Shown here: positions 46,747 to 56,645 of the stretch, piece by piece
How positions within the stretch are numbered: position 1 is the stretch's first letter
Layout: every line of letters begins with the position of its first letter
Assembly: GCA_012927585.1 (NCBI GenBank)
Contig: JABBOY010000030.1
Location: 62,001-126,000 of the forward strand
Direction of reading: 5' to 3'
Length of the DNA stretch: 64,000 bases
Origin: Glaciimonas sp.
GTDB lineage: Bacteria > Pseudomonadota > Gammaproteobacteria > Burkholderiales > Burkholderiaceae_D
Program-made: the position numbers and the translations under genes
The notes under the pieces: model-generated
Told to the model about the DNA's origin: nothing
Database searches by the model: none
What the model saw: the letters and a program-made list of their open reading frames with translations, nothing else

Positions 46747-48645
46747 TCAGTGAACTTCAGTGGTAGGCGTGCTAATACTGCGTGACAAAGGTGCAGACAT
46801 TGGTCCTGGCCCTAGTCGCCTGTCGATGAAGATGCTGTTGCCTGATATTTTTTTGGCTTGCTTTTTTGCTTCGGCTATTGCAGTGGAAATCTGGTGGTGC
46901 GAGTAAAACTTGCCTGGTTCAACCTTGACGATGCCGATTGACAGGCTGATCAAGGGACAGAACACCTTGACGCCTTGCCTGTCTTCACTCAAATAACCGC
47001 CCCGTTGGCGATCTTCAATACTGTAATAGCTTTGAATCATGCAGGCGAATTGTTGCAAAATGGCGTCGCAGCGCGCTTGCCAGTTGTCGCTTTGCAGCAG
47101 GACGATGAAGTCGTCACCGCCAATATGTCCAACCCAGTCCAGTTCTGGATCGACTTTGTCGACCAGAATCTGGCTGGTTGACTGGATAACGTCATCTCCG
47201 CGCTGATATCCATAGGCGTCATTAAATGGTTTGAAGTGATCCAGGTCGCAGTAACAGGCGTAAAAATGGCTCCCGCTGTTCAGCAAGTGCTCAATGTGCT
47301 CATTGATCGGTACATTGCCCGGTAACAGAGTGAGCGGGTTGGCATAACGCGCTGCATTGATTTGTAACTGGGTGATCTCGCGCACAAAATCCTGGCCGGT
47401 ACCCATGCCCAGATAGTGCCCCTTCTCAGTGATGATGAAGCCGTTGGTGAACTGTTGGCGATCTGCTTTGACGATGATATTGCTCAACTCTTGCAGACTG
47501 GTATCCCTGTCAACGATGAGCGGGTTGCGATCCATGAAGCCGCTGCAGGGTTTTTTGCCATACAGTTCGCGCTGATACAGTTTGGAGAAACGCTCAATCA
47601 GGTTTTCGCGGGTAATCAAGCCTAACGGCTTGCCATCTTCGACTACCGGAATGATTTGCAATGCAGGTTGGGCCAGGAACATTTCATAAACCTGATTGTT
47701 GCGCATGTCTGGCGCTACAGTGGGCAATTGTTGCAGCAGTTTTATTGCGGTTACGGTGTATTGCCGCTGGCTACAATTTTTTGAGGAAAGTTGGGTACTA
47801 TTGTTTCCCAGAATATTTTCCACCTCGGCCGACAGCACTATGGCCGGCTGCGCATGGGGGCGTGCAATATGGTAGCCCTGACCGTGTGCTACCCCGAGAC
47901 TGCGGACCAGGAGCATCTCCGCCTGTGTTTCAATGCCTTCAGCAATGACCTTCGTGCCGGATTTTTCAGCAATTTCCTGGATCGATTTGACGAATTGCAT
48001 TTTGATCGGGTCGTTGTCAATGCCCTGGATGAAATGCATGTCGATTTTTACATATTCGGGACGCAATTCGGACCACAGGCGTAAGCTCGAAAAGCCTTCG
48101 CCCAGATCATCAATGGCAATTTGAAACCCCATCTGACGATAATGCGTAACCGCTTGGCCCAGTAATTGATAATCATAGGTCGGCTGGTTTTCGGTGAGTT
48201 CGATGATGACGCGTTCAGGATGTATGCCGATTTGCTGAATCATATCCAGTGTCTGGCTATATTTGGCGTCGCGGTCTAAAAGACACTCAGGACTGACGTT
48301 GAGAAACAATTTTCCGGGCAAATCCAGCTCGGCAAATTTTTTCATCACAACTTGGCGACACAAATGTTCCAGTTTAACGGTCAGATTGTTGGCCCATGCG
48401 ACCTTGAATAAATTCAGGGGAGAGTGCAAAGGACTGTCGGATGGTCCGCGAATAAGACCTTCATAACCAATGATTTCGCCATTTTGCAACTGGATTATGG
48501 GCTGAAAGAGCGCACTCAATAGTTGCGAATCGATGATCTCGTGTAGCCTCTCCAGCAAAATTTGTTCGGTTTCCGTTGATCGATGTGAATGCGCGCACGC
48601 TGGCTTGAAAGCAGCGACGGATTTTTCAGTGCTGATCTGATTCAT
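46747..48645 (-). CDS. EAL-CBS-GGDEF c-di-GMP signalling protein
   Basis: A soluble protein of 632 residues. The EAL domain (about 25-275) has EGLIRG in place of EAL, an intact NVSPECL, LTENQ, AIDDLGEG and VKID series, so phosphodiesterase activity is likely. Then comes a CBS pair (about 300-435), which may bind adenine nucleotides. The C-terminal GGDEF domain (about 440-610) reads GGDDF, a variant that can be active, and lacks the RxxD inhibitory site. The EAL-first order with a CBS linker occurs in several proteobacteria. I place the start at 48645 (MNQISTEK) with AAAGG seven bases before it. Confidence 0.87.
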   Translation of the reverse strand: MNQISTEKSVAAFKPACAHSHRSTETEQILLERLHEIIDSQLLSALFQPIIQLQNGEIIGYEGLIRGPSDSPLHSPLNLFKVAWANNLTVKLEHLCRQVVMKKFAELDLPGKLFLNVSPECLLDRDAKYSQTLDMIQQIGIHPERVIIELTENQPTYDYQLLGQAVTHYRQMGFQIAIDDLGEGFSSLRLWSELRPEYVKIDMHFIQGIDNDPIKMQFVKSIQEIAEKSGTKVIAEGIETQAEMLLVRSLGVAHGQGYHIARPHAQPAIVLSAEVENILGNNSTQLSSKNCSQRQYTVTAIKLLQQLPTVAPDMRNNQVYEMFLAQPALQIIPVVEDGKPLGLITRENLIERFSKLYQRELYGKKPCSGFMDRNPLIVDRDTSLQELSNIIVKADRQQFTNGFIITEKGHYLGMGTGQDFVREITQLQINAARYANPLTLLPGNVPINEHIEHLLNSGSHFYACYCDLDHFKPFNDAYGYQRGDDVIQSTSQILVDKVDPELDWVGHIGGDDFIVLLQSDNWQARCDAILQQFACMIQSYYSIEDRQRGGYLSEDRQGVKVFCPLISLSIGIVKVEPGKFYSHHQISTAIAEAKKQAKKISGNSIFIDRRLGPGPMSAPLSRSISTPTTEVH

Positions 48646-49035
48646 TGGATGGCCTTTCGGCAATTGATGGTTCTGACAATGACAAAATAACCATTTTTAG
48701 CGCGACGCAGTTGTCATAAATTCTGGCCGGTATATATGTACAGCACAATAGAAGCTATTTGTGACGGCATGATGTCGTGCAGAAACGATGTCGACTATCG
48801 TTGCTCGATGCCAATAATCAGAATGGTGAATCGTTGGTAGCTGCAATGGGCATGAGGTACGTCAAATGAAGTATGGCCAATACTGTGTGTACGGCAAGCA
48901 GTGCTCGCAAACACCTGCGGTTGTAACTGAGGTTGTATTAGTCGCTCAATGTAAAATAGGATTTTGCAGGTTTAATCTAAAATTAAGCAGTTGATGGCTT
49001 ATTAGTATCGGTATTTGCCGATAAAGGATTTTTTG
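48646..49035. other. Non-coding gap between divergent genes
   Basis: This 390-base AT-rich stretch separates the EAL-CBS-GGDEF gene and the EI24 gene and must carry both promoters. I see no gene, strong hairpin or known RNA in it. Confidence 0.5.
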
Positions 49036-49878
49036 ATGCGCCCCGTATTAATTGCTTTCGGCAGGGCGCTCCTGTCGCAGATGCACTACCGGATGTTATT
49101 GCTGACCATCTTGCCTTTTTTGCTGTCAGTGATAATTTGGGGCCTGGTGCTGTGGCAAGGATTGCAGCCATTGATGGATTGGTTGCAAGGTTATTTTCTT
49201 GAAAATGACGGCTTTCGAATTTCTGGCAATGTGCTGGCGATGCTGGGTCTGGGAGCATTGAAGACGGTACTGGTGCCGTTGATTGCCATGTGGCTGTTGC
49301 TGCCTTTGATGATTTTGACGGCCTTGTTATGCATTGGCCTGGTTTCCATGCCGTTGATCGTCAAGCACGTCGGCAAGCGCCATTTTTCCGAGCTGGAAGC
49401 ACGCAAGGGAGGCTCGTTCTGGGGCAGCCTGTGGATGTCGGTCTCATCGTTCATCATCTTCGTGCTTTTGTGGCTGCTGACCTTGCCGCTGTCGCTGGTG
49501 CCGCCGCTGGCTTTCATTATTCTGACGACATTGTGGGGCTGGCTGACTTATCGCGTGATGGCTTACGATGCGCTGGCTGATTATGCCGATGCTGAGGAAC
49601 GCCAGGCTATCTTGCGCATCCACCGCTGGCCTTTGCTCATGATCGGCGCAGTGAGCGGTGCCATGGGTGCTGCTCCAACTTTGCTATGGCTGGGCGGCGC
49701 ATTGTCCGTGATTTTTTTCCCATTACTGGCTGCCGCTTCGATCTGGCTGTATGTGCTGGTGTTCGTGTTCACCGGTTTGTGGTTCCAGTATTATTGCCTT
49801 GCGGCGCTGCAAAAATACAGAGCCGCCAATATTGCAGGCAGCCAGTCGCCGCAAATCTTGCCCGTAAATATCAACTAA
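49036..49878 (+). CDS. EI24-family membrane protein (CysZ-like)
   Basis: A 280-residue inner-membrane protein with about six hydrophobic segments. It has the EI24/CysZ layout, with a long hydrophilic-tipped hairpin (LQGYFLENDGFRISGN) after the first segment and HVGKRHFSELEARKGGSFW in the middle. E. coli CysZ is a sulfate channel; for this homologue the substrate is open. The start at 49036 has AAAGGA seven bases before it; the TTG at 49015 is discounted. The molybdopterin-binding-fold gene follows after 32 bases. Confidence 0.78.
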   Translation: MRPVLIAFGRALLSQMHYRMLLLTILPFLLSVIIWGLVLWQGLQPLMDWLQGYFLENDGFRISGNVLAMLGLGALKTVLVPLIAMWLLLPLMILTALLCIGLVSMPLIVKHVGKRHFSELEARKGGSFWGSLWMSVSSFIIFVLLWLLTLPLSLVPPLAFIILTTLWGWLTYRVMAYDALADYADAEERQAILRIHRWPLLMIGAVSGAMGAAPTLLWLGGALSVIFFPLLAAASIWLYVLVFVFTGLWFQYYCLAALQKYRAANIAGSQSPQILPVNIN

Positions 49879-49910
49879 TATCGCTACTTTCATCCTAAGA
49901 GACTCAAAAC

Positions 49911-50699
49911 ATGGCTATCGGACTCATCATCATCGGCGACGAAATTCTGTCAGGCAAGCGAGTTGACAAGCATTTCCCTAAAGTGGTCGAACTGCTGTCG
50001 GCGCGCGGATTGCAACTGGGCTGGGCCGAATATGTCGGCGACCACCGTGCCCGTATTACTGCCACCTTGTGCCGCACGTTTGCCAGCAGCGATATTGTTT
50101 TTTGTTGTGGTGGCATCGGCGCCACGCCAGACGACCACACCCGTCAGTGCGCCGCTGCCGCGCTGGGTCTGCCTCTGGTGTTGCATCCGCAGGCAAAAGC
50201 GAAAATTCAAGAGCGCATTACGGAGATGGCGGTTGAAGCGGGAACTGCGCCAGACCTGAGCTCGCCGGAGCATTTGCAGCGCTTGAAAATGGGTGAATTT
50301 CCGCAAGGCGCCAGAATTATTCCCAATCCGTTCAATAAAATTCCCGGATTTTCATTTGAGCAGCATCATTTCGTCCCCGGATTTCCGGTGATGGTCGGGC
50401 CGATGATTGAATTGGTGCTAGATACCGAGTATTCGCACTTATTCCATCGGGAAGCGCGGCTGGAGAAATCGATGCTGGTATTTGATGCAATGGAATCGAA
50501 CTTGACGCCGCTCATGGAGGAAATTGAAGCTGAATTCACCTTGATCAAGGTATTTAGCCTGCCCAGCGTGGGCGATGCCCAAACCCGTCGGCATATCGAG
50601 CTTGGCGTAAAAGGCGAGCCGGTACAGGTTGAAGCCGCATTTGCAAAAATGCAAGATGGCCTCAAGGCGCTCGGCGTGAATTTGTTGCAGCAGAACTGA
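49911..50699 (+). CDS. Molybdopterin-binding-fold protein (CinA N-terminal-like)
   Basis: A 262-residue cytoplasmic protein. Residues 1-170 are the MoCF-binding fold shared by MoaB, MogA and CinA: IGLIIIGDEILSGKRVDKH at the start, then VFCCGGIGATPDDHTRQ, which supplies the phosphate-binding GGxGxTxxD. The nicotinamide-mononucleotide deamidase half of CinA is absent. Its role is uncertain; proteins of this type are annotated competence/damage-inducible but have no clear reaction. It is co-directional with the EI24 gene and ycaO. Confidence 0.8.
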   Translation: MAIGLIIIGDEILSGKRVDKHFPKVVELLSARGLQLGWAEYVGDHRARITATLCRTFASSDIVFCCGGIGATPDDHTRQCAAAALGLPLVLHPQAKAKIQERITEMAVEAGTAPDLSSPEHLQRLKMGEFPQGARIIPNPFNKIPGFSFEQHHFVPGFPVMVGPMIELVLDTEYSHLFHREARLEKSMLVFDAMESNLTPLMEEIEAEFTLIKVFSLPSVGDAQTRRHIELGVKGEPVQVEAAFAKMQDGLKALGVNLLQQN

Positions 50700-50864
50700 G
50701 CGACATCAAGCCGGTTCAGGCTGCTACACTGCGGGCCTGCCGGCGGGGGCAGCGTTCGTTCGCAGGATGCCGGTGCTCGGCTTTACATCCCGCTTCACGC
50801 TCTGTTGTACAGTTTTTTAACCTGCCTTACCTTATTTCTTAACGCTGCCAAAGGCAGAACCATC

Positions 50865-52601
50865 ATGCAAACCGAACACTTTATCGTAGGCAAAGATGCC
50901 TCGCTTGAATTTTCCATTCAGTCCATGCAGGAAAAACTGCTGTCACGCGGTTTCCATATCGAAGAACGCTCCTGGCTGAACCCGATCGAAGGCGTCTGGT
51001 CGGTGCATATCCGCGACCGCGACTGTCCGCTTATGTTTACCAACGGCAAGGGCGCATCCGAGCAGGCTGCGCGCGCTAGTGCGCTGGGCGAGTTTTTCGA
51101 ACGCCTGTCCTGTAATTATTTCTGGACTCACTATTATCTGGGCGAAAAAAATGCCAACGCGGTGTTTACCCATTACCCGCAAGAGCGCTGGTTTGCGCTG
51201 GAGGTGGATGAAGACATTTGGCCGCAGGAGCTGTTGACGCCCGAGTTGCAGCAGTTCTACAACCCGGAAGGCAGCATCGCCGCCGAGTTGCTGGTCGATT
51301 ACAACTCCGGCAATGCCGAGCGCGGCATCTGTGCGATTCCATATGTGCGCCAGCGCGACGGCGTCACGGTCTGGTTCCCGGTCAACATCATCGGCAATCT
51401 GTATGTCAGCAACGGCATGTCGGCCGGCAATACCCAGGCCGAAGCGCGCACCCAGGCGCTGTCCGAGATTTTTGAGCGCGACGTCAAGTTCCGCATCATC
51501 CGTGAAGGCATCTGCCTGCCGGACGTGCCGGAAGAAGTGATCAACCGCTACCCGCGCATCGCGGCCGGTATCCGCGATCTGCGCGCTGCCGGCTTTGGCA
51601 TTCTGGTCAAAGACGCTTCGCTCGGCGGCCAATATCCGGTCATGAATGTAACGTTGCTCAATCCAAACGACCAAGGCTGTTTCTCCAGCTTCGGCGCCCA
51701 TCCGCGCTTCGAGATCGCACTCGAGCGTGCGCTGACCGAACTACTGCAAGGCCGCGCATTGTCATCGCTGGATGGCTTTCCTGAGCCGGGTTTCGATCTG
51801 GAAGAAATCGCCCACTCGCAAAATCTGGAAATCCACTTCGTCGATTCGAGCGGCATCATCAGCTGGAATTTCCTGAAAGACACGCCGGATTTCGCCTTCC
51901 ATGACTGGAATTTCGGCAACACTACCGCCGAAGATTACGCCTGGTCGATCGCCAAAATCCACGACATGCAGCACGACATCTACATCGCCGACTTCACCCA
52001 TCTGGGCGTCTACGGCTGCCGCATTCTGGTGCCCGGCATGTCCGACATCTATCCGGTTGAAGACTTGGAATGGGATAACAGCAGCGTCGGCAATGCGATC
52101 CGCGAACCGATTCTGCATCTGCAGGAACTCGACGATGAAGAATGCGCCGACTTGCTCAGTACGCTTAACGACCTCGGACTGGCCGAGCAGCGCCCAGTCG
52201 CTGCCATAATCGGCTTGGCGGCCGATGCCGCTTCGCTATGGAAGGAATTGCGCATCGGCGAGCTGAAAACCTTGTTGGCGCTGGCGATTGGCGACACTGA
52301 AGCGATCCGCGAAGGCTGCGACTGGATCCGCAACCTCAATCAATTGAACGAAGGCCGACAGCGCGTCTATCGCTGCATCGAAAGTCTGATTGGGCTGGAA
52401 GACAGCGCGCCGTTCGAGTCTGCATTGCAGAGCTTGTACGGTGCTGAAACGCTGGCGCAGGCCAAAGCCTTGCTGGGCAGGGAAAATCGTTTTTACGGTC
52501 TGCAAACTCTGGGCATGAATCTGGATGGGTGCGAGATGCATCAGCAATTGTTGGCGGCCTACGACAAGGTGCAGTTGGCCAAAAAGGCGGCGGTCAACTA
52601 A
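50865..52601 (+). CDS. ycaO: YcaO-domain protein (RimO accessory factor type)
   Basis: A 578-residue homologue of E. coli YcaO, which supports beta-methylthiolation of ribosomal protein S12 by RimO. The YcaO domain spans about 40-400: FTNGKGASEQAARASALGEFFER and NIIGNLYVSNGMSAGNT with SEIFERD hold the ATP- and metal-binding acidic residues. The C-terminal TPR-like part (about 410-578) follows the E. coli protein closely. No precursor peptide or other azoline-biosynthesis gene is nearby, so it is a housekeeping YcaO rather than a ribosomal-peptide cyclase. I choose the ATG at 50865 (MQTEHFIVGK), family-typical, over the longer open frame from 50805. Confidence 0.92.
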   Translation: MQTEHFIVGKDASLEFSIQSMQEKLLSRGFHIEERSWLNPIEGVWSVHIRDRDCPLMFTNGKGASEQAARASALGEFFERLSCNYFWTHYYLGEKNANAVFTHYPQERWFALEVDEDIWPQELLTPELQQFYNPEGSIAAELLVDYNSGNAERGICAIPYVRQRDGVTVWFPVNIIGNLYVSNGMSAGNTQAEARTQALSEIFERDVKFRIIREGICLPDVPEEVINRYPRIAAGIRDLRAAGFGILVKDASLGGQYPVMNVTLLNPNDQGCFSSFGAHPRFEIALERALTELLQGRALSSLDGFPEPGFDLEEIAHSQNLEIHFVDSSGIISWNFLKDTPDFAFHDWNFGNTTAEDYAWSIAKIHDMQHDIYIADFTHLGVYGCRILVPGMSDIYPVEDLEWDNSSVGNAIREPILHLQELDDEECADLLSTLNDLGLAEQRPVAAIIGLAADAASLWKELRIGELKTLLALAIGDTEAIREGCDWIRNLNQLNEGRQRVYRCIESLIGLEDSAPFESALQSLYGAETLAQAKALLGRENRFYGLQTLGMNLDGCEMHQQLLAAYDKVQLAKKAAVN

Positions 52602-52605
52602 GACC

Positions 52606-53328
52606 ATGAGCAAATTGACCCTGGACCGCATCCTGCAATCGCAAGGCTTCGGCACGCGCAAATGGTGCCGCACACTGATTGCCGATAGCGAAGTCAGCAT
52701 CAACGGTGCTGCGGTGACCGATCATCGGGCTCAGATCGAGACCGATGGACTGGAGTTGACCATCTTCGACGAAGTCTGGCGGTACCGCGAGCATGTGTAT
52801 ATCGCGCTCAACAAACCGGCCGATTTTGAATGCTCCCGCAAGCCTAGTCATCATCCCGGCGTACTCAGTATTCTGCCGGAACAGTTCACCTGGCGCGACG
52901 TGCAGCCGGTCGGTCGGCTCGATCACGACACCACCGGCATGCTGCTGATGTCGGACGACGGCCCCTTCATTCATGCGCAATCGTCGCCGAAGCGGCATAT
53001 CCCGAAGGTGTATGTCGCCACCACCGCCGAGCCGATAACCGACGAACTGGTGGCGCAATTGCTGGCCGGCGTGCAACTGATTGACGAACCTGCGCCGTTG
53101 GCGGCAGTAACTTGCCGCCAGCGCGATACGCATACATTGGAAATCGTGCTGGAACAGGGCAAATATCATCAGGTCAAGCGCATGCTGGCGGCTGCCGGCA
53201 ACCATTGCGCAGCTCTGCACCGGGGGGCAATCGGCGGCTTGACGCTGGAAGCGCTGGGGCTGGAGGAGGGCGAGTGGTGTTATCTGGATGCAGCGCAGCT
53301 GGCCTTGCTGGCGCCGACGGCGGATTAA
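52606..53328 (+). CDS. rsuA: 16S rRNA pseudouridine(516) synthase
   Basis: A 240-residue RsuA-family enzyme. An N-terminal S4 RNA-binding domain (KLTLDRILQSQGFGTRKWC, with SINGAAV) is followed by the catalytic domain with GRLDHDTTGMLLMSDDG, where the first aspartate is the nucleophile, and QGKYHQVKRMLAAAG near the end. The sequence fits RsuA (16S position 516) better than RluB, RluE or RluF, but the exact site is inferred. The start at 52606 lies four bases after the ycaO stop, so the genes are probably co-transcribed. Confidence 0.88.
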   Translation: MSKLTLDRILQSQGFGTRKWCRTLIADSEVSINGAAVTDHRAQIETDGLELTIFDEVWRYREHVYIALNKPADFECSRKPSHHPGVLSILPEQFTWRDVQPVGRLDHDTTGMLLMSDDGPFIHAQSSPKRHIPKVYVATTAEPITDELVAQLLAGVQLIDEPAPLAAVTCRQRDTHTLEIVLEQGKYHQVKRMLAAAGNHCAALHRGAIGGLTLEALGLEEGEWCYLDAAQLALLAPTAD

Positions 53329-53353
53329 GCCGGTGTAGCCTAAGCTAGGGTAG

Positions 53354-53407
53354 GGCGGGTGAAACCCGTGCAGATCAACAGCAAGAACGGCGCGGGCTTC
53401 ACCCGCC
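53354..53407. repeat. GC-rich hairpin repeat after rsuA
   Basis: GGCGGGTGAAACCCGTGC (53354-53371) pairs with GCGCGGGCTTCACCCGCC (53390-53407), about 16 of 18 positions, around an 18-base loop. It resembles the palindrome at 13053-13071 and lies 25 bases after the rsuA stop, so it may act as a transcript end. Confidence 0.55.
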
Positions 53408-53434
53408 ACCGATCTATTGATCAAAAAACTGGCT

Positions 53435-53512
53435 AGGGTTCAAACCCCGTCCTTCAGGGCGGTGAGCGACGCAGGAGCGACTTGTTGGGAGGGGATTCAA
53501 ACCCCTCCCAAC
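53435..53512 (+). mobile_element. Possible right end of an IS200/IS605-type element
   Basis: AGGGTTCAAACCCCGTCCTT with AGGGCGG, then a second hairpin TTGGGAGGGG/CCCCTCCCAA (53485-53511) around ATTCAAA, resemble the 3' end of IS200/IS605 elements, where the guide RNA of a TnpB protein ends. No tnpA or tnpB frame is present within the window around it, so at most a scar remains. The match is from memory of typical ends. Confidence 0.3.
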
Positions 53513-53551
53513 AGTGTTTATTACCGGCCGTAGGCCGGTCTAACTAATTGG

Positions 53552-54769
53552 TTAGGCTGGTAAATTTTTAACCCATGCTAAGGCAGACAAATGAGAATGA
53601 TTAATATCTGTAGCACTGAATTTATAAGGCAATGCCAAAGCTGCAACCAGGTTGGCATTCAGCTCACATGCTTCAGCCAGCGCCAGAAACGGCCCGTACA
53701 CGCCGGTACGCGATAAAAGAGCATCTGATATAGCTTCGGATACCTGGATTTTGGCTAAAACTGCATCCATCGGTATCCCGAGTAAACGGTCCAGAAGAGA
53801 AAACATGCCGACCACAAAAAGATTGTCTGCATCGCTTTTTGACAGTATTTTTTGCCCCAATATTTCAGCTAAACGTCCCCGAACCAGGGCAGCCTCCAGC
53901 AAAACCGGAGAGAAGCCACTCGTTGTCGATGTGGCCAGTAACAATGAAAGCCAACGGTGCAAAGGGTTATAACCGAGTAACTGCAGCGCTTGTTTCAATG
54001 ACTGAATTTCCCGTCGCTGGCCCAATCCTGCTGAATTAATATAACGCAGCAACTTATAGGCAATAGCTGGATCGCGTCTCAAAACGTCTTCCAATTGTTG
54101 TATGTCTGCGTTGGCCCTGACCATTTGCATCAATCGCAAAATAACGGTTTGAGAAGGATTCAATCCCTTATTTTGAGAAATTGATTGCGGTCGCGGTGTT
54201 AAATGCAACTTACCCACAAATGCATCCAGACCCAATGACGCACAAACATCAAAAGCTTGCCAGTCGGTAACCTGTCGTGCCAGCATGCGAATGCCGGACT
54301 GCTTAAGTGCGCCATACACTCTGGCCTGCGTTGTAAAATCAGCGGATGAGAAATCTATTTCAACATAAGTCAAATGATCCAGTAGCGATTTATCGTGCAG
54401 TACCAAATTGGCGTCGCGTAGCGAAACTCCAAACCCGCGTTCGCGCAAAGCGACAATCTTCGCCAAAGTATTCTGGTCACGCAAATCGGCAATAGTTACG
54501 ACAAAAACCGTATTTTTGGGCGGTAGCAACGATAAGGCGTCCAGTGACAATGCACCTGGCTGCACATCCAGGAATATCAAACTGTCTGCCAGCAACCAGC
54601 CATCTTCCGTGTTATTGAATGCATCGCTCATTTCAGCAATGCAGGTAGCGTGGCGTTCTTCAGATAAATAGCTTTCTGGATACCGAGTAGCCCAACTCAA
54701 CGCATAACCGATTACATTGTGCTTTGAATCAAGCAACGGGTCACGGATGATGAAATTTTCGTCAGGCAT
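53552..54769 (-). CDS. EAL-HDOD signalling protein (YuxH-like)
   Basis: A 405-residue soluble protein with a degenerate EAL domain (residues 1-200; the start reads RDPLLDSKHNVIGYALSW and the catalytic acidic residues are lost) and an HDOD domain (about 205-395; DVLRRDPAIAYKLLRYINSAG is the characteristic stretch). Such proteins do not cleave c-di-GMP; in Vibrio (CdgJ) they affect motility and in Xanthomonas relatives they bind other regulators. It lies on the same strand downstream of cheY, 248 bases on, so a role in motility is plausible. The gap 54770-55017 shows no gene. Confidence 0.85.
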   Translation of the reverse strand: MPDENFIIRDPLLDSKHNVIGYALSWATRYPESYLSEERHATCIAEMSDAFNNTEDGWLLADSLIFLDVQPGALSLDALSLLPPKNTVFVVTIADLRDQNTLAKIVALRERGFGVSLRDANLVLHDKSLLDHLTYVEIDFSSADFTTQARVYGALKQSGIRMLARQVTDWQAFDVCASLGLDAFVGKLHLTPRPQSISQNKGLNPSQTVILRLMQMVRANADIQQLEDVLRRDPAIAYKLLRYINSAGLGQRREIQSLKQALQLLGYNPLHRWLSLLLATSTTSGFSPVLLEAALVRGRLAEILGQKILSKSDADNLFVVGMFSLLDRLLGIPMDAVLAKIQVSEAISDALLSRTGVYGPFLALAEACELNANLVAALALPYKFSATDINHSHLSALAWVKNLPA

Positions 54770-55017
54770 AGTGTGTTTGCGCGTATCTCATTCTTGGAAT
54801 TATTATTTAAAAAAACGATATGAAAAGGCCACCTGCCACCTCCACCGCGTGCCTTCTCGCCCGATTTCGGTTGAGCAATCTCTTTTCGCGTCTAAAAATA
54901 TATACTTATATGTGTATTTTTATATTTGCACATATAACAAGCGGAGAAGCCTTATTTTTAGGTAATACTCCGTATAAAATAATATATTTATAGATTGCAA
55001 AAAGTGACTCACAGCAC

Positions 55018-55416
55018 TCAGGATCCGGCTTTTTCAAGTTTTTCAAAGATTTTACTGAGCTTCTCGTCAAGAGTTGCCGCAGTGAATGGTTTTACCACAT
55101 AACCGCTTGCTCCGGCCTGCGCTGCTGCGATGATATTTTCTTTTTTCGCTTCTGCTGTGACCATTAAAACCGGTAACTTGCATAATGCAGGATCAGCCCG
55201 GATGTTTTTCAGCATCTCAAGTCCATCCATGTTAGGCATGTTCCAGTCCGACACTACAAAATCGAACTGTTCATTACGCAATTTGGATAATCCCATGACG
55301 CCATCTTCTGCCTCATCGACGTTGGTATATCCAAGTTCTTTAAGCAGGTTGCGGATAATGCGCCGCATTGTTGAAAAATCGTCGACAACCAAAAATTTCG
55401 TATTTGGACCAGCCAT
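55018..55416 (-). CDS. cheY: Chemotaxis response regulator CheY
   Basis: A 132-residue single-domain receiver that, when phosphorylated, binds the flagellar motor switch. It follows E. coli CheY very closely: acidic pocket [10 protein letters not shown], phosphorylated aspartate in [12 protein letters not shown], switch threonine in [12 protein letters not shown] and the conserved lysine in [13 protein letters not shown] choose the ATG at 55416 (MAGPNTKF), aligning with E. coli, over 55428. It follows cheB after 107 bases. The CheY phosphatase gene cheZ, often next, is not here. Confidence 0.95.
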   Translation of the reverse strand: MAGPNTKFLVVDDFSTMRRIIRNLLKELGYTNVDEAEDGVMGLSKLRNEQFDFVVSDWNMPNMDGLEMLKNIRADPALCKLPVLMVTAEAKKENIIAAAQAGASGYVVKPFTAATLDEKLSKIFEKLEKAGS

Positions 55417-55523
55417 ATATCGCCCCATTCATTTTACAAAAACAGATTACCAATTCATTAATAAGCTTTATCGACAACTTTGTCTCAGCAACTTTGTGCC
55501 AGCAACACAACGCGTGTGTTAGC

Positions 55524-56600
55524 TCAAACTCTGAGTGCGCGATTACCTGACGCATTCAAAAGTTCCAGAACTTTACGCGGCAATTCGCCTAAAGGTGCGA
55601 CTTCATGCACAGCGCCAATGGCAATAGCTTCACGCGGCATGCCAAAGACGACGCAACTGGCTTCATCCTGGGCAAAATTGTACGCACCTGCCTTGCGCAT
55701 TTCCAGCATTCCAGCCGCACCATCCTTTCCCATTCCGGTAAGAATCACTCCCATCGCATTTTTACCTGCGCAATTTGCTGCCGACTGGAACAATACATCA
55801 ACCGAGGGCCGATGACGATTCACCGCAGGGCCCTGATCAAGCTGGGTTACGTAGTTCGCGCCGCTGCGCGTGAGTAGCAAGTGCGAGTGTCCAGGTGCAA
55901 TATAAGCATGTCCGGGAAGAACCCGCTCTCCACCTTCAGCCTCCTTGACGGAAATCTTGCACAAGCCATCAAGGCGTTGCGCAAACGATCGCGTAAAGCC
56001 CTCAGGCATATGCTGTGTGATCAAAATCCCCGGGCAGTCTGACGGCATTTGCATGAGAAAGCTCTTGATTGCCTCTGTGCCTCCGGTAGAAGCGCCAATA
56101 ATAATGAGCTTCTCGCTACTGACCAGCGGATTACGGATCAGAGGTAACGGCACATCCGTTAACTTGGCGGAGTCGTTTGCAGCAATAGAATGGGACTTGA
56201 TTTTGGCACGGGATGCAATGCGAATTTTGTCTGCAATTAGGTCCGTGTACTCAAGCATGCCGCTTTGAATGGATAACTTTGGCTTGGTGACAAAATCCAC
56301 CGCGCCCAGTTCCAGCGCACGCATGGTAATTTCCGAGCCGCGTTCGGTTAGAGATGAAACCATGATCACTGGCATCGGCCGCAAGCGCATTAATTTTTCA
56401 AGGAAATCCAGACCATCCATTTTTGGCATCTCGACATCGAGCGTAAGGACATCCGGATTTATTTTTTTGATCATCTCTCGCGCCACAATCGGGTCTGGTG
56501 CGACGCCAACGACTTCCATGTCCGATTGGCTACTGATAATCTCGCGCATGACACTGCGAATTAAAGCTGAATCATCTACGATCAGAACTTTGATTTTCAT
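55524..56600 (-). CDS. cheB: Chemotaxis protein-glutamate methylesterase CheB
   Basis: Removes methyl groups from, and deamidates, chemoreceptors during adaptation. The 358-residue protein has an N-terminal receiver ([12 protein letters not shown], phosphorylated aspartate in [11 protein letters not shown]) and a C-terminal esterase with the Ser-His-Asp triad visible in [20 protein letters not shown] and [10 protein letters not shown] place the start at 56600 ([10 protein letters not shown]) with GGGAAG upstream. It follows cheD by 45 bases in the cheR-cheD-cheB-cheY run. Confidence 0.95.
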   Translation of the reverse strand: MKIKVLIVDDSALIRSVMREIISSQSDMEVVGVAPDPIVAREMIKKINPDVLTLDVEMPKMDGLDFLEKLMRLRPMPVIMVSSLTERGSEITMRALELGAVDFVTKPKLSIQSGMLEYTDLIADKIRIASRAKIKSHSIAANDSAKLTDVPLPLIRNPLVSSEKLIIIGASTGGTEAIKSFLMQMPSDCPGILITQHMPEGFTRSFAQRLDGLCKISVKEAEGGERVLPGHAYIAPGHSHLLLTRSGANYVTQLDQGPAVNRHRPSVDVLFQSAANCAGKNAMGVILTGMGKDGAAGMLEMRKAGAYNFAQDEASCVVFGMPREAIAIGAVHEVAPLGELPRKVLELLNASGNRALRV

Positions 56601-56645
56601 AAAAATGCTTCCCATGCTAAGCACCGTTGTGCCAGTAATCCGGTA

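Noticed and set aside
50865-52601. YcaO as part of a ribosomally made peptide (azoline) cluster
   Set aside because: No precursor peptide, dehydrogenase or protease gene is adjacent, and the protein follows the E. coli housekeeping YcaO including the C-terminal part.
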